A stretch of 34,751 nt of DNA from Lachnospiraceae bacterium (GTDB taxonomy: Bacteria > Bacillota > Clostridia > Lachnospirales > Lachnospiraceae), in the NCBI GenBank assembly GCA_028727605.1, contig JAQYOA010000220.1, positions 1-34,751 of the forward strand, written 5' to 3'. This document shows positions 1 through 8,829 of this stretch, one piece after another (within the stretch, counting starts at the first letter, position 1; each line of letters starts with the position of its first letter). Position numbers and translations under genes: made by a program. The notes beneath the pieces were generated by a model. It saw only the letters and a list, made by a program, of their open reading frames with translations, was not told the origin of the DNA and ran no database searches.

Positions 1-333
1 ATTTTCTTCGCATATTTTTATACCTCAATTACTTTCAATCCCTTGGAAGTAGCGGATAATATGCGTAAGCAGGGTGGATTTATACCCGGTATTCGTCCCG
101 GAAAAGCTACCACTGATTATCTGAACGGACTTTTAAGTTACATTATCTTTATTGGTGCAGCAGGACTTACGATTGTAGCGGTGATTCCGTTCTTCTTCAA
201 CGGATTTTTCAATGCGAATGTTTCTTTCGGAGGAACTTCATTGATCATTATCGCCAGTGTAATTCTCGAGACTTTAAAACAGGTTGAATCCATGATGTTG
301 GTTCGTAACTACAAAGGATTCTTAAACGAGTAA
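1..333 (+). CDS. secY: Preprotein translocase subunit SecY, 3' end (truncated by window start)
   Basis: Frame 1 is open from base 1: IFFAYFYTSITFNPLEVADNMRKQGGFIPGIRPGKATTDYL..., the conserved SecY C-terminal region; followed by adk and map as in spc operons. Confidence 0.96.
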   Translation: MFFAYFYTSITFNPLEVADNMRKQGGFIPGIRPGKATTDYLNGLLSYIIFIGAAGLTIVAVIPFFFNGFFNANVSFGGTSLIIIASVILETLKQVESMMLVRNYKGFLNE

Positions 334-375
334 GGCATCTAAGGGACTGTCCGAAAATGGCAGGCCCTTAAAATG

Positions 376-399
376 CTATCCGGGGATATTTCCGGATAG
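376..399 (+). other. Intergenic hairpin between secY and adk
   Basis: CTATCCGG-GGATATTT-CCGGATAG, 8-bp perfect stem, no U-tract. Confidence 0.5.
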
Positions 400-425
400 A
401 CGATATATAATGGGAGGATAAGTCT

Positions 426-1070
426 ATGAAAATCATCATGTTAGGTGCTCCTGGTGCCGGAAAAGGTACACAGGCAAAACAGATTGCGGCAAAATATGAA
501 ATTCCGCATATTTCCACCGGAGATATCTTCCGTGCAAATATCAAGGAAGGAACAGAGCTTGGAAAGAAAGCAAAAGCTTTCATGGACAAGGGAGAACTCG
601 TTCCGGACGAACTCACCTGTGATCTGGTAGTCGACCGCATTTCAAAACCGGATGCCTCAAGAGGGTATGTGCTGGATGGATTCCCGAGAACCATTCCTCA
701 GGCCGAAGCCCTGACGAAAGCGCTGGAAGCACGGGAAGAAAAGATCGATTATGCGATCAATGTAGAAGTTCCGGATGAGAATATTGTCCATCGAATGTCA
801 GGACGCCGTGCATGCCTTGGATGCGGAGCAACTTATCATATCGAGTACAATGCTCCGAAAGTGGAAAATGTATGTGACAGCTGCGGAAGCGAGCTGGTGC
901 TTCGTGATGATGATAAACCTGAGACCGTGCAGAAAAGACTTTCCGTATATCATGCACAGACACAGCCTCTGATCGATTATTATAAAGAAGCAGGCGTGCT
1001 GGTTGAGGTTGATGGAACACAGGATATCAACGTGGTGTTCCAGGATATTGTGAAGATTTTGGGAGCGTAA
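426..1070 (+). CDS. adk: Adenylate kinase with Cys-rich (zinc-type) LID
   Basis: [25 protein letters not shown]-loop; LID with CLGC...CDSCG; RBS gggagg upstream. Confidence 0.98.
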   Translation: MKIIMLGAPGAGKGTQAKQIAAKYEIPHISTGDIFRANIKEGTELGKKAKAFMDKGELVPDELTCDLVVDRISKPDASRGYVLDGFPRTIPQAEALTKALEAREEKIDYAINVEVPDENIVHRMSGRRACLGCGATYHIEYNAPKVENVCDSCGSELVLRDDDKPETVQKRLSVYHAQTQPLIDYYKEAGVLVEVDGTQDINVVFQDIVKILGA

Positions 1071-1073
1071 CTT

Positions 1074-1844
1074 ATGTCCATATCAATTAAAACTGCCAGA
1101 GAGATTGAGAAAATGCGTCATGCGGGACAGCTCCTTGAGAAAGTGCATGATGAACTGGGAAAAGCAATTCATCCGGGAATGTCGACGCTGGAGATTGACC
1201 GGTTAGGCGAGGAGATTATCAGAAGCTTTGGCTGTGTGCCGAATTTTCTGAATTACAACGGATATCCGGCATCCATTTGTGTATCCGTGAATCAGGAAGT
1301 AGTTCATGGAATTCCAAGCAGGAAACGGATCCTGAAGGAAGGCGATATCGTGAGTCTTGATGCAGGTCTGATTTATGAGGGGTATCATTCGGATGCAGCA
1401 AGGACCCATGCGGTTGGTGAAATTTCTCCGGAAGCAAAGCAGCTGATTGAGGTAACACGCCAGGCATTTTTTGAAGGAATTAAGTATGCAAAGGCAGGAC
1501 ATCATCTCCATGAAATTTCTGCTGCAATCGGGGCATATGCGGAAAGCTTTGGATATGGTGTCGTGCGTGATCTTGTTGGTCATGGAATCGGAACACATCT
1601 TCATGAGGATCCGCAGGTGCCGAATTTTGCACAGCCAAGCAGAGGAATTCGCCTTATGCCGGGAATGACGCTCGCAATTGAGCCAATGATCAATGCAGGC
1701 CGTCCTGAAGTGCGCTGGCTGGATGATGAATGGACAGTTGTGACAGAGGATGGTTCACTTTCCGCTCATTATGAGAATACCATTCTGATTACGGAGGGAG
1801 AACCGGAGATTCTGACACTTTCACATCCGGAGGTTACCATATGA
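1074..1844 (+). CDS. map: Type I methionyl aminopeptidase
   Basis: MSISIKTAREIEKMRHAGQ..., VVRDLVGHGIGTHLHEDPQVPNF, MTLAIEPM; follows adk. Confidence 0.98.
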   Translation: MSISIKTAREIEKMRHAGQLLEKVHDELGKAIHPGMSTLEIDRLGEEIIRSFGCVPNFLNYNGYPASICVSVNQEVVHGIPSRKRILKEGDIVSLDAGLIYEGYHSDAARTHAVGEISPEAKQLIEVTRQAFFEGIKYAKAGHHLHEISAAIGAYAESFGYGVVRDLVGHGIGTHLHEDPQVPNFAQPSRGIRLMPGMTLAIEPMINAGRPEVRWLDDEWTVVTEDGSLSAHYENTILITEGEPEILTLSHPEVTI

Positions 1845-2092
1845 AACCCATCGTAAAAGGAATGTTTGCCAGGAGTCTGGCGGGTCACGATAAGGGAAAG
1901 CTGTATGTGATTGCGAAGGTGGAAGAGCCGTACGTTTATCTGATTGACGGTAAGATCCGTACAGCAGACAGACCAAAAAAGAAAAAACTGATTCATGTAC
2001 AGCCGGATTATGAAATAACCGAAGCGGTACGTGATGAAGAAATCCGAAAAGCAATCAAAGCAAAATTGAAGGAGGATTCAATCAATGTCTAA
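1841..2092 (+). CDS. KOW-domain RNA-binding protein (ribosomal L14e/L6e/L27e-like)
   Basis: 83 aa, [22 protein letters not shown]-like N-terminus; overlaps map by 4 nt (ATGA) and overlaps infA start. Confidence 0.8.
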   Translation: MKPIVKGMFARSLAGHDKGKLYVIAKVEEPYVYLIDGKIRTADRPKKKKLIHVQPDYEITEAVRDEEIRKAIKAKLKEDSINV

Positions 2093-2303
2093 GGCAGATG
2101 TAATTGAAGTAGAGGGAACCGTTCTTGAGAAATTGCCAAATGCAATGTTCAAGGTGGAACTTGAGAATAAACATGTGGTACTTGCTCATATCAGCGGAAA
2201 ACTGCGTATGAATTTTATCCGTATTCTTCCGGGAGATAAAGTTACCATCGAATTATCTCCTTACGATCTGGACAAAGGACGTATTATCTGGAGAGATAAA
2301 TAA
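2085..2303 (+). CDS. infA: Translation initiation factor IF-1
   Basis: [72 protein letters not shown]. Confidence 0.98.
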   Translation: MSKADVIEVEGTVLEKLPNAMFKVELENKHVVLAHISGKLRMNFIRILPGDKVTIELSPYDLDKGRIIWRDK

Positions 2304-2318
2304 AAAAGAAACAGAATG

Positions 2319-2375
2319 ATACAGACAGAGCCGGCAAAAACCATTTCGTTTGTTTTTTGTCGGCTCTGTCTGTAT
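2319..2375 (+). other. Long stem-loop downstream of infA
   Basis: ATACAGACAGAGCCGGCAAAAA pairs with TTTTTGTCGGCTCTGTCTGTAT (22 bp, one non-Watson-Crick position); no clean U-tract after the 3' arm. Confidence 0.7.
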
Positions 2376-2414
2376 ATTGTTTACATGAAAATTTGTCGGT
2401 TTGATTTAAATAAA

Positions 2415-2455
2415 AAAGGACTGTCCGTCATTGCCGGCGGACAATCCGTTTTTCT
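2415..2455 (+). terminator. Probable intrinsic terminator between infA and rpmJ
   Basis: GGACTGTCCG ... CGGACAATCC (one mismatch) followed by GTTTTT; A-run on the other flank, so possibly bidirectional. Confidence 0.65.
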
Positions 2456-2747
2456 GTAAAAGATTTTCTGTATCCATCCCCAATAGCAGTTTCAATTCTA
2501 CAGAACAAAAGATTTCGACCGATGTTCAGATTTCTGACAACCGCAGAATAAGCACTCCTTTGCAAATCCCACAGCATCTGCAGCGGTATGTGTTTATTTC
2601 CGGAAAAGTTCCGGGAATGAAATAAAAGACATAACGAAATCCTTCAATTTTATTATGCATGATAATAGAAGGAAAAGCAATGAAAAAACTGTTAAAATTT
2701 TGAAAAGTGGCCTGCTTTAAAAAGTAAAAAAATATGTAAAATTCTTC

Positions 2748-2776
2748 TTGCATTTAGGAATATATAATGCTATACT
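2748..2776 (+). promoter_or_regulatory. Predicted sigma-A promoter upstream of rpmJ
   Basis: TTGCAT - 17 nt - TATACT. Confidence 0.65.
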
Positions 2777-2896
2777 ATAAAACGAACGTTTGTGCTCGGC
2801 TTTTTTTCTAACCCAAAAAGAGGCCGTGCAGAGATGTTGTGCAAATTAAAAATTCCCCTACACGGGGCGCCAAGGAGCAAAGAAAGGAGGATTCAA

Positions 2897-3010
2897 ATGA
2901 AGGTAAGGTCTTCTGTAAAACCGATCTGCGAAAAATGCAAGGTTATTAAGAGAAAAGGCAGTATCAGAATCATTTGTGAGAATCCAAAGCATAAACAGCG
3001 CCAGGGCTAA
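2897..3010 (+). CDS. rpmJ: 50S ribosomal protein L36
   Basis: [37 protein letters not shown] (37 aa); RBS aaaggagg; the longer 2792 ORF start is not needed. Confidence 0.98.
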   Translation: MKVRSSVKPICEKCKVIKRKGSIRIICENPKHKQRQG

Positions 3011-3035
3011 TCCGTCATAAGCTTGATCGTTGTTG

Positions 3036-3322
3036 TGCAGATTTTAGTGCGGCTGCAGAATGAACCGCCAGAGTGCGTTGTTCATACTGTTTAATATTAT
3101 AAAGTGAGACCTGACATTTCGTCGGGGAACCTCCGGCGGGTGGACGCGCGGAGCGCATACATCCCTTATAATATTGCTTAATACTCTTATCTGTCAGGTG
3201 GCAGAAGGAGAAAGGTCGTGCGAATCACGGCTGGATACACGCATACCTGTATCCCAATTAGGAAAATATTATGGTAATTGTTTGGCAGTGGAAGCACTGC
3301 GCAGACAGGTTACTGAGAAATC
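3036..3322 (+). promoter_or_regulatory. Candidate structured 5' leader RNA of the alpha (rpsM-rpsK-rpsD-rpoA-rplQ) operon, including a pseudoknot
   Basis: Crossing helices AATATTATAA(3093-3102):TTATAATATT(3166-3175) and ACCTGACA(3109-3116):TGTCAGGT(3192-3199), plus several further hairpins up to the rpsM RBS. Confidence 0.65.
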
Positions 3323-3343
3323 AGAAAATGGAGGACAAATTAC

Positions 3344-3712
3344 ATGGCTCGTATAGCTGGTGTAGATTTACCAAGAGACAAACGTGTTGAGATTGGTCTG
3401 ACCTATATCTACGGAATCGGTAGAGCAAGTGCTGACCGTATCTTAAAAGAAGCCGGAGTAAACCCGGATACACGCTGCAGAGATTTAACAGACGATGAAG
3501 TAAAGAAAATCAGTGCAGTTATCGATGAGACTCAGGTAGTAGAAGGTGATCTGAGAAGAGAAGTTGCTATGAATATCAAGCGTCTTCAGGAGATCGGATG
3601 CTACAGAGGAATCCGTCATCGTAAAGGCCTGCCGGTTCGTGGTCAGAAAACAAAGACCAATGCAAGAACCCGTAAAGGTCCGAAGAGAACTGTTGCAAAT
3701 AAGAAGAAATAA
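3344..3712 (+). CDS. rpsM: 30S ribosomal protein S13
   Basis: [26 protein letters not shown]...; RBS ggagg. Confidence 0.98.
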   Translation: MARIAGVDLPRDKRVEIGLTYIYGIGRASADRILKEAGVNPDTRCRDLTDDEVKKISAVIDETQVVEGDLRREVAMNIKRLQEIGCYRGIRHRKGLPVRGQKTKTNARTRKGPKRTVANKKK

Positions 3713-3759
3713 TAACCAGTAGTCCAAGAATAGATAAGAAAGTGTAGGTTAGTTTTAAA

Positions 3760-4152
3760 ATGGCAAAAGTGACAAAGAAAACGACAAAACGTCGTGTCAG
3801 AAAAAACGTTGAACACGGACAGGCACATATCCAGTCTTCCTTCAATAATACAATCGTAACACTGACTGATGCTGAAGGAAATGCTCTGTCATGGGCAAGT
3901 GCCGGTGGTCTGGGATTTAGAGGTTCAAGGAAATCTACTCCATATGCAGCACAGATGGCTGCAGAAACTGCTACAAAAGCAGCACTGGTTCATGGTTTGA
4001 AGACTGTTGACGTTATGGTAAAGGGACCTGGTTCAGGACGTGAGGCTGCTATCCGTGCACTGCAGGCATGCGGTCTGGAAGTAACCAGCATCCGTGACGT
4101 AACACCGGTACCGCACAACGGTTGCCGCCCACCAAAACGTAGAAGAGTCTGA
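3760..4152 (+). CDS. rpsK: 30S ribosomal protein S11
   Basis: [49 protein letters not shown]...[11 protein letters not shown]. Confidence 0.98.
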   Translation: MAKVTKKTTKRRVRKNVEHGQAHIQSSFNNTIVTLTDAEGNALSWASAGGLGFRGSRKSTPYAAQMAAETATKAALVHGLKTVDVMVKGPGSGREAAIRALQACGLEVTSIRDVTPVPHNGCRPPKRRRV

Positions 4153-4169
4153 TTAGGAGGTAGAGGAAG

Positions 4170-4763
4170 ATGGCAGTAAATAGAGTACCGGTCCTGAAAA
4201 GATGCAGATCTTTAGGTCTGGATCCTGTATATCTGGGAATTGATAAGAAGTCCACAAGACAGCTGAAAAGAGCAAACAGAAAAATGTCTGAGTACGGCCT
4301 TCAGCTGAGAGAAAAACAGAAAGCAAAATTCATTTACGGCGTTCTTGAGAAACCTTTCCGTAACTATTACGAGAAGGCAGACAGAATGGAAGGACAGACC
4401 GGTGAGAACCTGATGATCCTTCTTGAGCTTCGTCTGGACAACGTTCTGTTCCGTATGGGAATGGCAAGGACCAGAAAAGAAGCACGTCAGATCGTTGACC
4501 ACAAACATGTTCTTGTAAATGGCAAGCAGGTAAATGTTCCGTCATACCTGGTAAGTGCCGGAGATACCATCGAGATCAAAGAGGGAAAGAAATCTTCTCA
4601 GAGATATAAAGATATCGTAGAAGTTACCGGCGGTCGTCTGACTCCGGAATGGATTGAGACTGATCTGGAAGCACTGAAAGGTGTTGTAAAAGAGCGTCCT
4701 ACCCGTGAAATGATCGATGTTCCGGTTGACGAAGTGCAGATCGTCGAGTTGTATTCTAAATAA
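4170..4763 (+). CDS. rpsD: 30S ribosomal protein S4
   Basis: MAVNRVPVLKRCRSLGLDPV...LRLDNVLFRMGMARTRKEARQIVDHKHVLVNG. Confidence 0.98.
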   Translation: MAVNRVPVLKRCRSLGLDPVYLGIDKKSTRQLKRANRKMSEYGLQLREKQKAKFIYGVLEKPFRNYYEKADRMEGQTGENLMILLELRLDNVLFRMGMARTRKEARQIVDHKHVLVNGKQVNVPSYLVSAGDTIEIKEGKKSSQRYKDIVEVTGGRLTPEWIETDLEALKGVVKERPTREMIDVPVDEVQIVELYSK

Positions 4764-4832
4764 TAGTCGCCATACGCGGAAGGCTTTATTGAGAAACCAT
4801 AAGCCAACCAATCTAAAAGGAGGGGCTTTCGA

Positions 4833-5795
4833 GTGTTTGATTTTAACAAACCGAAAATTGAAATTACTGAGATCTCTGATGACAGAAAGTACGGCAGATT
4901 TGTGGTGGAACCTCTTGAAAGAGGCTACGGTACCACATTGGGCAATTCTCTTCGCAGAATAATGCTTTCCTCCCTTCCCGGAGCAGCTGTAAGCCAGGTG
5001 AAGATTGAGGGAGTTCTGCATGAATTCAGCTCCATCCCTGGTGTAAAAGAGGATGTTACGGAAATCATCATGAACCTGAAGAGCCTTGCAATCCGCAATA
5101 ACAGCGAAACCAACGAAGCAAAAGTTGCTTATATTGAGTTCGAGGGCGAGGGCGTTGTAAGAGCATCTGATATTCAGGTAGATCAGGATATTGAAATCAT
5201 GAATCCGGATCTGGTAATCGCAACCTTAAATGGCGGCCCTGAAAGCAAGCTTTACATGGAGCTGACCATTACAAAAGGCCGTGGTTATATCAGCGCCGAT
5301 AAAGGAAAAAGCGACGATATGCCGATTGGCGTCATTGCAGTAGATGCAATCTATACTCCGGTAGAGCGTGTAAATCTGACAGTGGAAAACACCCGTGTAG
5401 GACAGATTACCGATTATGATAAACTGACCCTGGATGTTTACACCAGAGGAACTCTTGATCCGGACGAGGCAGTGAGCCTTGCGGCAAAAGTTTTGAGCGA
5501 GCATCTGAAACTTTTCATTGACCTGTCTGAGAATGCGAAGACAGCAGAAGTTATGATTGAGAAAGAAGACAACGAGAAAGAGAAAGTCCTTGAGATGAAT
5601 ATCGACGAGCTGGAACTTTCTGTTCGTTCTTATAACTGCTTGAAACGTGCCGGTATCAATACCGTTGAAGAACTGTGCAATAAGACTTCCGAGGATATGA
5701 TGAAGGTTCGTAATCTGGGCCGCAAGTCTCTTGAGGAAGTACTCGCAAAATTAAAAGAACTGGGACTGTCATTGAGTCCTGGGGACGGAGAGTAA
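4833..5795 (+). CDS. rpoA: DNA-directed RNA polymerase subunit alpha
   Basis: GTG start after aaggagg; [14 protein letters not shown]...[34 protein letters not shown]-terminal alpha-CTD. Confidence 0.98.
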   Translation: MFDFNKPKIEITEISDDRKYGRFVVEPLERGYGTTLGNSLRRIMLSSLPGAAVSQVKIEGVLHEFSSIPGVKEDVTEIIMNLKSLAIRNNSETNEAKVAYIEFEGEGVVRASDIQVDQDIEIMNPDLVIATLNGGPESKLYMELTITKGRGYISADKGKSDDMPIGVIAVDAIYTPVERVNLTVENTRVGQITDYDKLTLDVYTRGTLDPDEAVSLAAKVLSEHLKLFIDLSENAKTAEVMIEKEDNEKEKVLEMNIDELELSVRSYNCLKRAGINTVEELCNKTSEDMMKVRNLGRKSLEEVLAKLKELGLSLSPGDGE

Positions 5796-5887
5796 TCCTT
5801 TTCGTTTGAATTTGTAGAATTAAACCCCTTGTCAGTAAGTCCGAGGAAGCGTGACCTGCGGGTTCCACAAATGGAGGAAAAATTAAA

Positions 5888-6424
5888 ATGGCAAAGTATA
5901 GAAAACTTGGCAGAACATCTGACCAGAGAAAAGCTTTATTGAGAAACCAGGTAACAAATCTTCTGTATCACGGAAAAATCGTTACCACTGAGACCAAAGC
6001 AAAAGAGATCCGCAAGATCGCTGAGAGCATGATTGCCCTGGCAGTAAAAGAAAAAGATAACTTTGAAACCGTAACCGTTACCGCAAAAGTAGCTCGTAAA
6101 GATGCTGACGGAAAACGTGTAAAAGAAGTAAAAGACGGAAAGAAAGTTACCGTATACGATGAAGTACAGAAAGAGATCAAAAAAGATCTTCCTTCCAGAC
6201 TTCATGCAAGACGTCAGATGGCAAGCTTCTTCTATCCTGTAACAGAGGTTCCGAAGGAAGCAGCAGGCCGTAAGAAACACACCAAGTCTATCGATATGAC
6301 AGAGAAGATGTTCTCTGAAATTGCTCCGAAGTATGCAGACCGCAACGGCGGATATACCCGTATCATCAAGATCGGACCGCGTAAGGGCGATGCAGCTATG
6401 GAAGTAGTAATCGAGCTGGTTTAA
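5888..6424 (+). CDS. rplQ: 50S ribosomal protein L17
   Basis: [46 protein letters not shown]. Confidence 0.98.
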   Translation: MAKYRKLGRTSDQRKALLRNQVTNLLYHGKIVTTETKAKEIRKIAESMIALAVKEKDNFETVTVTAKVARKDADGKRVKEVKDGKKVTVYDEVQKEIKKDLPSRLHARRQMASFFYPVTEVPKEAAGRKKHTKSIDMTEKMFSEIAPKYADRNGGYTRIIKIGPRKGDAAMEVVIELV

Positions 6425-6441
6425 TCGATACGATAAGAACT

Positions 6442-6476
6442 TAAAAGGATCGCCTTACGAGGCGGTCCTTTTTTCC
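6442..6476 (+). terminator. Intrinsic terminator after rplQ
   Basis: AAAAGGATCGCCT tacg AGGCGGTCCTTTTTT. Confidence 0.9.
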
Positions 6477-6503
6477 ATCCGACGCAGACGTTTGCCGCAT
6501 CTC

Positions 6504-6532
6504 TTGCACGGAATGGAAAAATCAGGTAAAAT
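6504..6532 (+). promoter_or_regulatory. Predicted promoter for the lipid kinase gene
   Basis: TTGCAC - 17 nt - TAAAAT. Confidence 0.55.
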
Positions 6533-6564
6533 AGTAACTGCTTACAAATAAGGAGAGTAATCAT

Positions 6565-7467
6565 ATGGAAAAGAAAAAAAAGCTTTTATTTATTTTCAAT
6601 CCTCTTTCTGGAAAAGCGCAGATTACGAGCAAATTATTTGAAATTATTGATGTCTTTGTAAAAGGCGGCTATGAGGTAATTGTACATCCTACGCAGGCAG
6701 TCGGAGATGGCTATGAGAAGACCAAGGAACTGGCTCCGGAAGTGGATCTGGTTGTATGCAGCGGCGGTGACGGAACGCTTGATGAAGTGGTGAGCGGTCT
6801 GATGGATCTCAATGAGCGGATTCCTCTTGGCTATATCCCGGCAGGAAGCACAAATGATTTTGCGAACAGTCTTTCCATTTCTAAAGATATGGTACAGGCA
6901 GCCCGTGATATTATTGAAGGGCAGATGTATTCCTGCGATGTAGGCGCATTTAATCATGACAGCTTCGTCTACATTGCCGCATTCGGGCTTTTTACGGATG
7001 TATCTTATGAGACCGATCAGCATATGAAAAATATACTGGGGCATCTGGCATATCTGCTGGAGGGATCAAAACGAATCTGGAATGTGCCCACATATTGGAT
7101 CAAAGTGGAAGCAAATGGAAAAATTTTCGAAGATGAGTATATCTACGGAATGATAACCAATGCGAAATCCGTGGGTGGCTTTAAAAATCTTCCGGGTCAG
7201 GACGTAAAACTGGATGACGGACTGTTCGAGGTAACTCTGATCAAACGTCCAAAGAATCCGATTGAGCTGCATGAGATTATTACATCTCTGCTTGCAAAGG
7301 AAGATAAAACGAACATGATCGATTCTTTCAAAACCAATCGAATCATCATTGAATCAAATCAGGAAATTGCGTGGACACTGGACGGGGAATACGGCGGTGA
7401 ACACAACTATGTCTGTATCGAAGCCAGAAAGCATGCGATGGAGCTGATTTTGAATCCTCAGGAGTAA
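6565..7467 (+). CDS. Diacylglycerol kinase-family (YegS/BmrU-like) lipid kinase
   Basis: LLFIFNPLSGKAQI..., VVCSGGDGTLDEVVSGL, LGYIPAGSTNDFANSL, WTLDGE. Confidence 0.93.
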   Translation: MEKKKKLLFIFNPLSGKAQITSKLFEIIDVFVKGGYEVIVHPTQAVGDGYEKTKELAPEVDLVVCSGGDGTLDEVVSGLMDLNERIPLGYIPAGSTNDFANSLSISKDMVQAARDIIEGQMYSCDVGAFNHDSFVYIAAFGLFTDVSYETDQHMKNILGHLAYLLEGSKRIWNVPTYWIKVEANGKIFEDEYIYGMITNAKSVGGFKNLPGQDVKLDDGLFEVTLIKRPKNPIELHEIITSLLAKEDKTNMIDSFKTNRIIIESNQEIAWTLDGEYGGEHNYVCIEARKHAMELILNPQE

Positions 7468-7520
7468 GAATCGCTGCGGCAGGTGCTTCGCCAAAAAAAT
7501 TGAGAAATTCTGAAAACTAT

Positions 7521-7549
7521 TTGGCTTTTCTTAAAAGATGTTGTATAAT
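7521..7549 (+). promoter_or_regulatory. Predicted sigma-A promoter for fba
   Basis: TTGGCT - 17 nt - TATAAT. Confidence 0.65.
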
Positions 7550-7600
7550 GAGAGCAAGTTAGATAATTAACAATAACAGACACAGGAGGTTATTTGAGCT

Positions 7601-8464
7601 ATGTTAGTATCAGCAAAAGAGATGTTGGATAAAGCCAAAGCTGGTCACTATGCTGTTGGACAGTTTAACATCAACAATCTGGAGTGGACAAAATCAATTC
7701 TGCTTACCGCTCAGGAGATGAACTCTCCGGTTATCCTTGGTGTTTCCGAGGGCGCAGGAAAATACATGACAGGATTCAAAACCGTAGCTGCTATGGTAAA
7801 AGCAATGATCGAAGAACTGAACATTACCGTACCGGTTGCTCTGCATCTGGATCATGGAACCTACGAAGGATGCTATAAATGTATCGAGGCAGGATTCTCA
7901 TCCATCATGTTTGACGGATCTCACTATCCGATCGATGAGAATGTAGCAAAGACAAAAGAACTGGTAGCAGTCTGCAGAGAAAAAGGAATTTCTCTTGAGG
8001 CAGAGGTTGGTTCCATCGGCGGCGAAGAAGACGGCGTTGTAGGAATGGGCGAATGTGCAGATCCTAACGAGTGCAAGATGATTGCTGATCTGGGCGTTGA
8101 TATGCTGGCAGCAGGTATCGGCAACATTCATGGAAAATATCCGGCAAACTGGCAGGGACTGAGCTTTGAGACTCTGGATGCTGTACAGCAGCTGACCGGA
8201 GCAATGCCTCTGGTACTTCACGGCGGTACAGGAATTCCGGAAGATATGATCAAGAAAGCGATCGACCTTGGCGTATCCAAGATCAATGTAAATACAGAGT
8301 GCCAGCTGTCCTTTGCAGCAGCAACCCGTAAGTATATTGAAGAAGGAAAAGATCAGCAGGGTAAGGGATATGATCCTCGCAAGCTGTTAGCTCCTGGCGC
8401 AGAAGCAATCAAAGCAACTGTAAGAGAAAAAATTGAACTCTTTGGCTCTGCAAATAAAGCCTGA
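7601..8464 (+). CDS. fba: Class II fructose-1,6-bisphosphate aldolase
   Basis: AVGQFNINNLEW..., VALHLDHGTYEGC, LVLHGGTGIPEDMIKKAIDLGVSKINVNTE. Confidence 0.96.
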   Translation: MLVSAKEMLDKAKAGHYAVGQFNINNLEWTKSILLTAQEMNSPVILGVSEGAGKYMTGFKTVAAMVKAMIEELNITVPVALHLDHGTYEGCYKCIEAGFSSIMFDGSHYPIDENVAKTKELVAVCREKGISLEAEVGSIGGEEDGVVGMGECADPNECKMIADLGVDMLAAGIGNIHGKYPANWQGLSFETLDAVQQLTGAMPLVLHGGTGIPEDMIKKAIDLGVSKINVNTECQLSFAAATRKYIEEGKDQQGKGYDPRKLLAPGAEAIKATVREKIELFGSANKA

Positions 8465-8471
8465 GTTTTAG

Positions 8472-8518
8472 AAAAAAGTACCGTATCTGTTTAAAGAGAG
8501 GATGCGGTACTTTTTTTT
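8472..8518 (+). terminator. Intrinsic terminator after fba
   Basis: AAAAAAGTACCGTATC ... GATGCGGTACTTTTTTTT. Confidence 0.9.
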
Positions 8519-8609
8519 CTTAAAAATAGCCGCTCCGTTCATCGAATCCAATAAATTTTTGCGGCAAAGAAGAGAACTTTTGGCAAAAAGTACGAAATAT
8601 TCGAAACAG

Positions 8610-8640
8610 GCCAAAAACTGCTTGCCTTTTTGGCTTTTTT
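8610..8640 (+). terminator. Second intrinsic terminator or attenuator-like hairpin between fba and the glutamine synthetase gene
   Basis: GCCAAAAA CTGCTTGCC TTTTTGGC TTTTTT. Confidence 0.65.
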
Positions 8641-8829
8641 GCGTTATCTTATTAGCAGTTGGAAATGAAAATTCCATATGCGTATGTAAAACAAGGGCGT
8701 TCTACAAAAAATGATATGTTTTTTGAGGACCCCTTTTTCTTTTCATGACGGTTTGATTCAGGCGGTGCTGCCTGTATTGCCGGAAAAAGGATCGTACGTA
8801 AATATATTGAACTGAAAGGAAGAAATGAA

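Noticed and set aside
2431-2625. 64-aa ORF between infA and rpmJ
   Set aside because: Begins inside a terminator hairpin at a non-ATG codon, no RBS or homology recognised.
3174-3356. 60-aa ORF MLNTLICQVAEGERSCESRLDTR... before rpsM
   Set aside because: Lies inside the structured leader, overlaps the rpsM start, no RBS or recognisable family.
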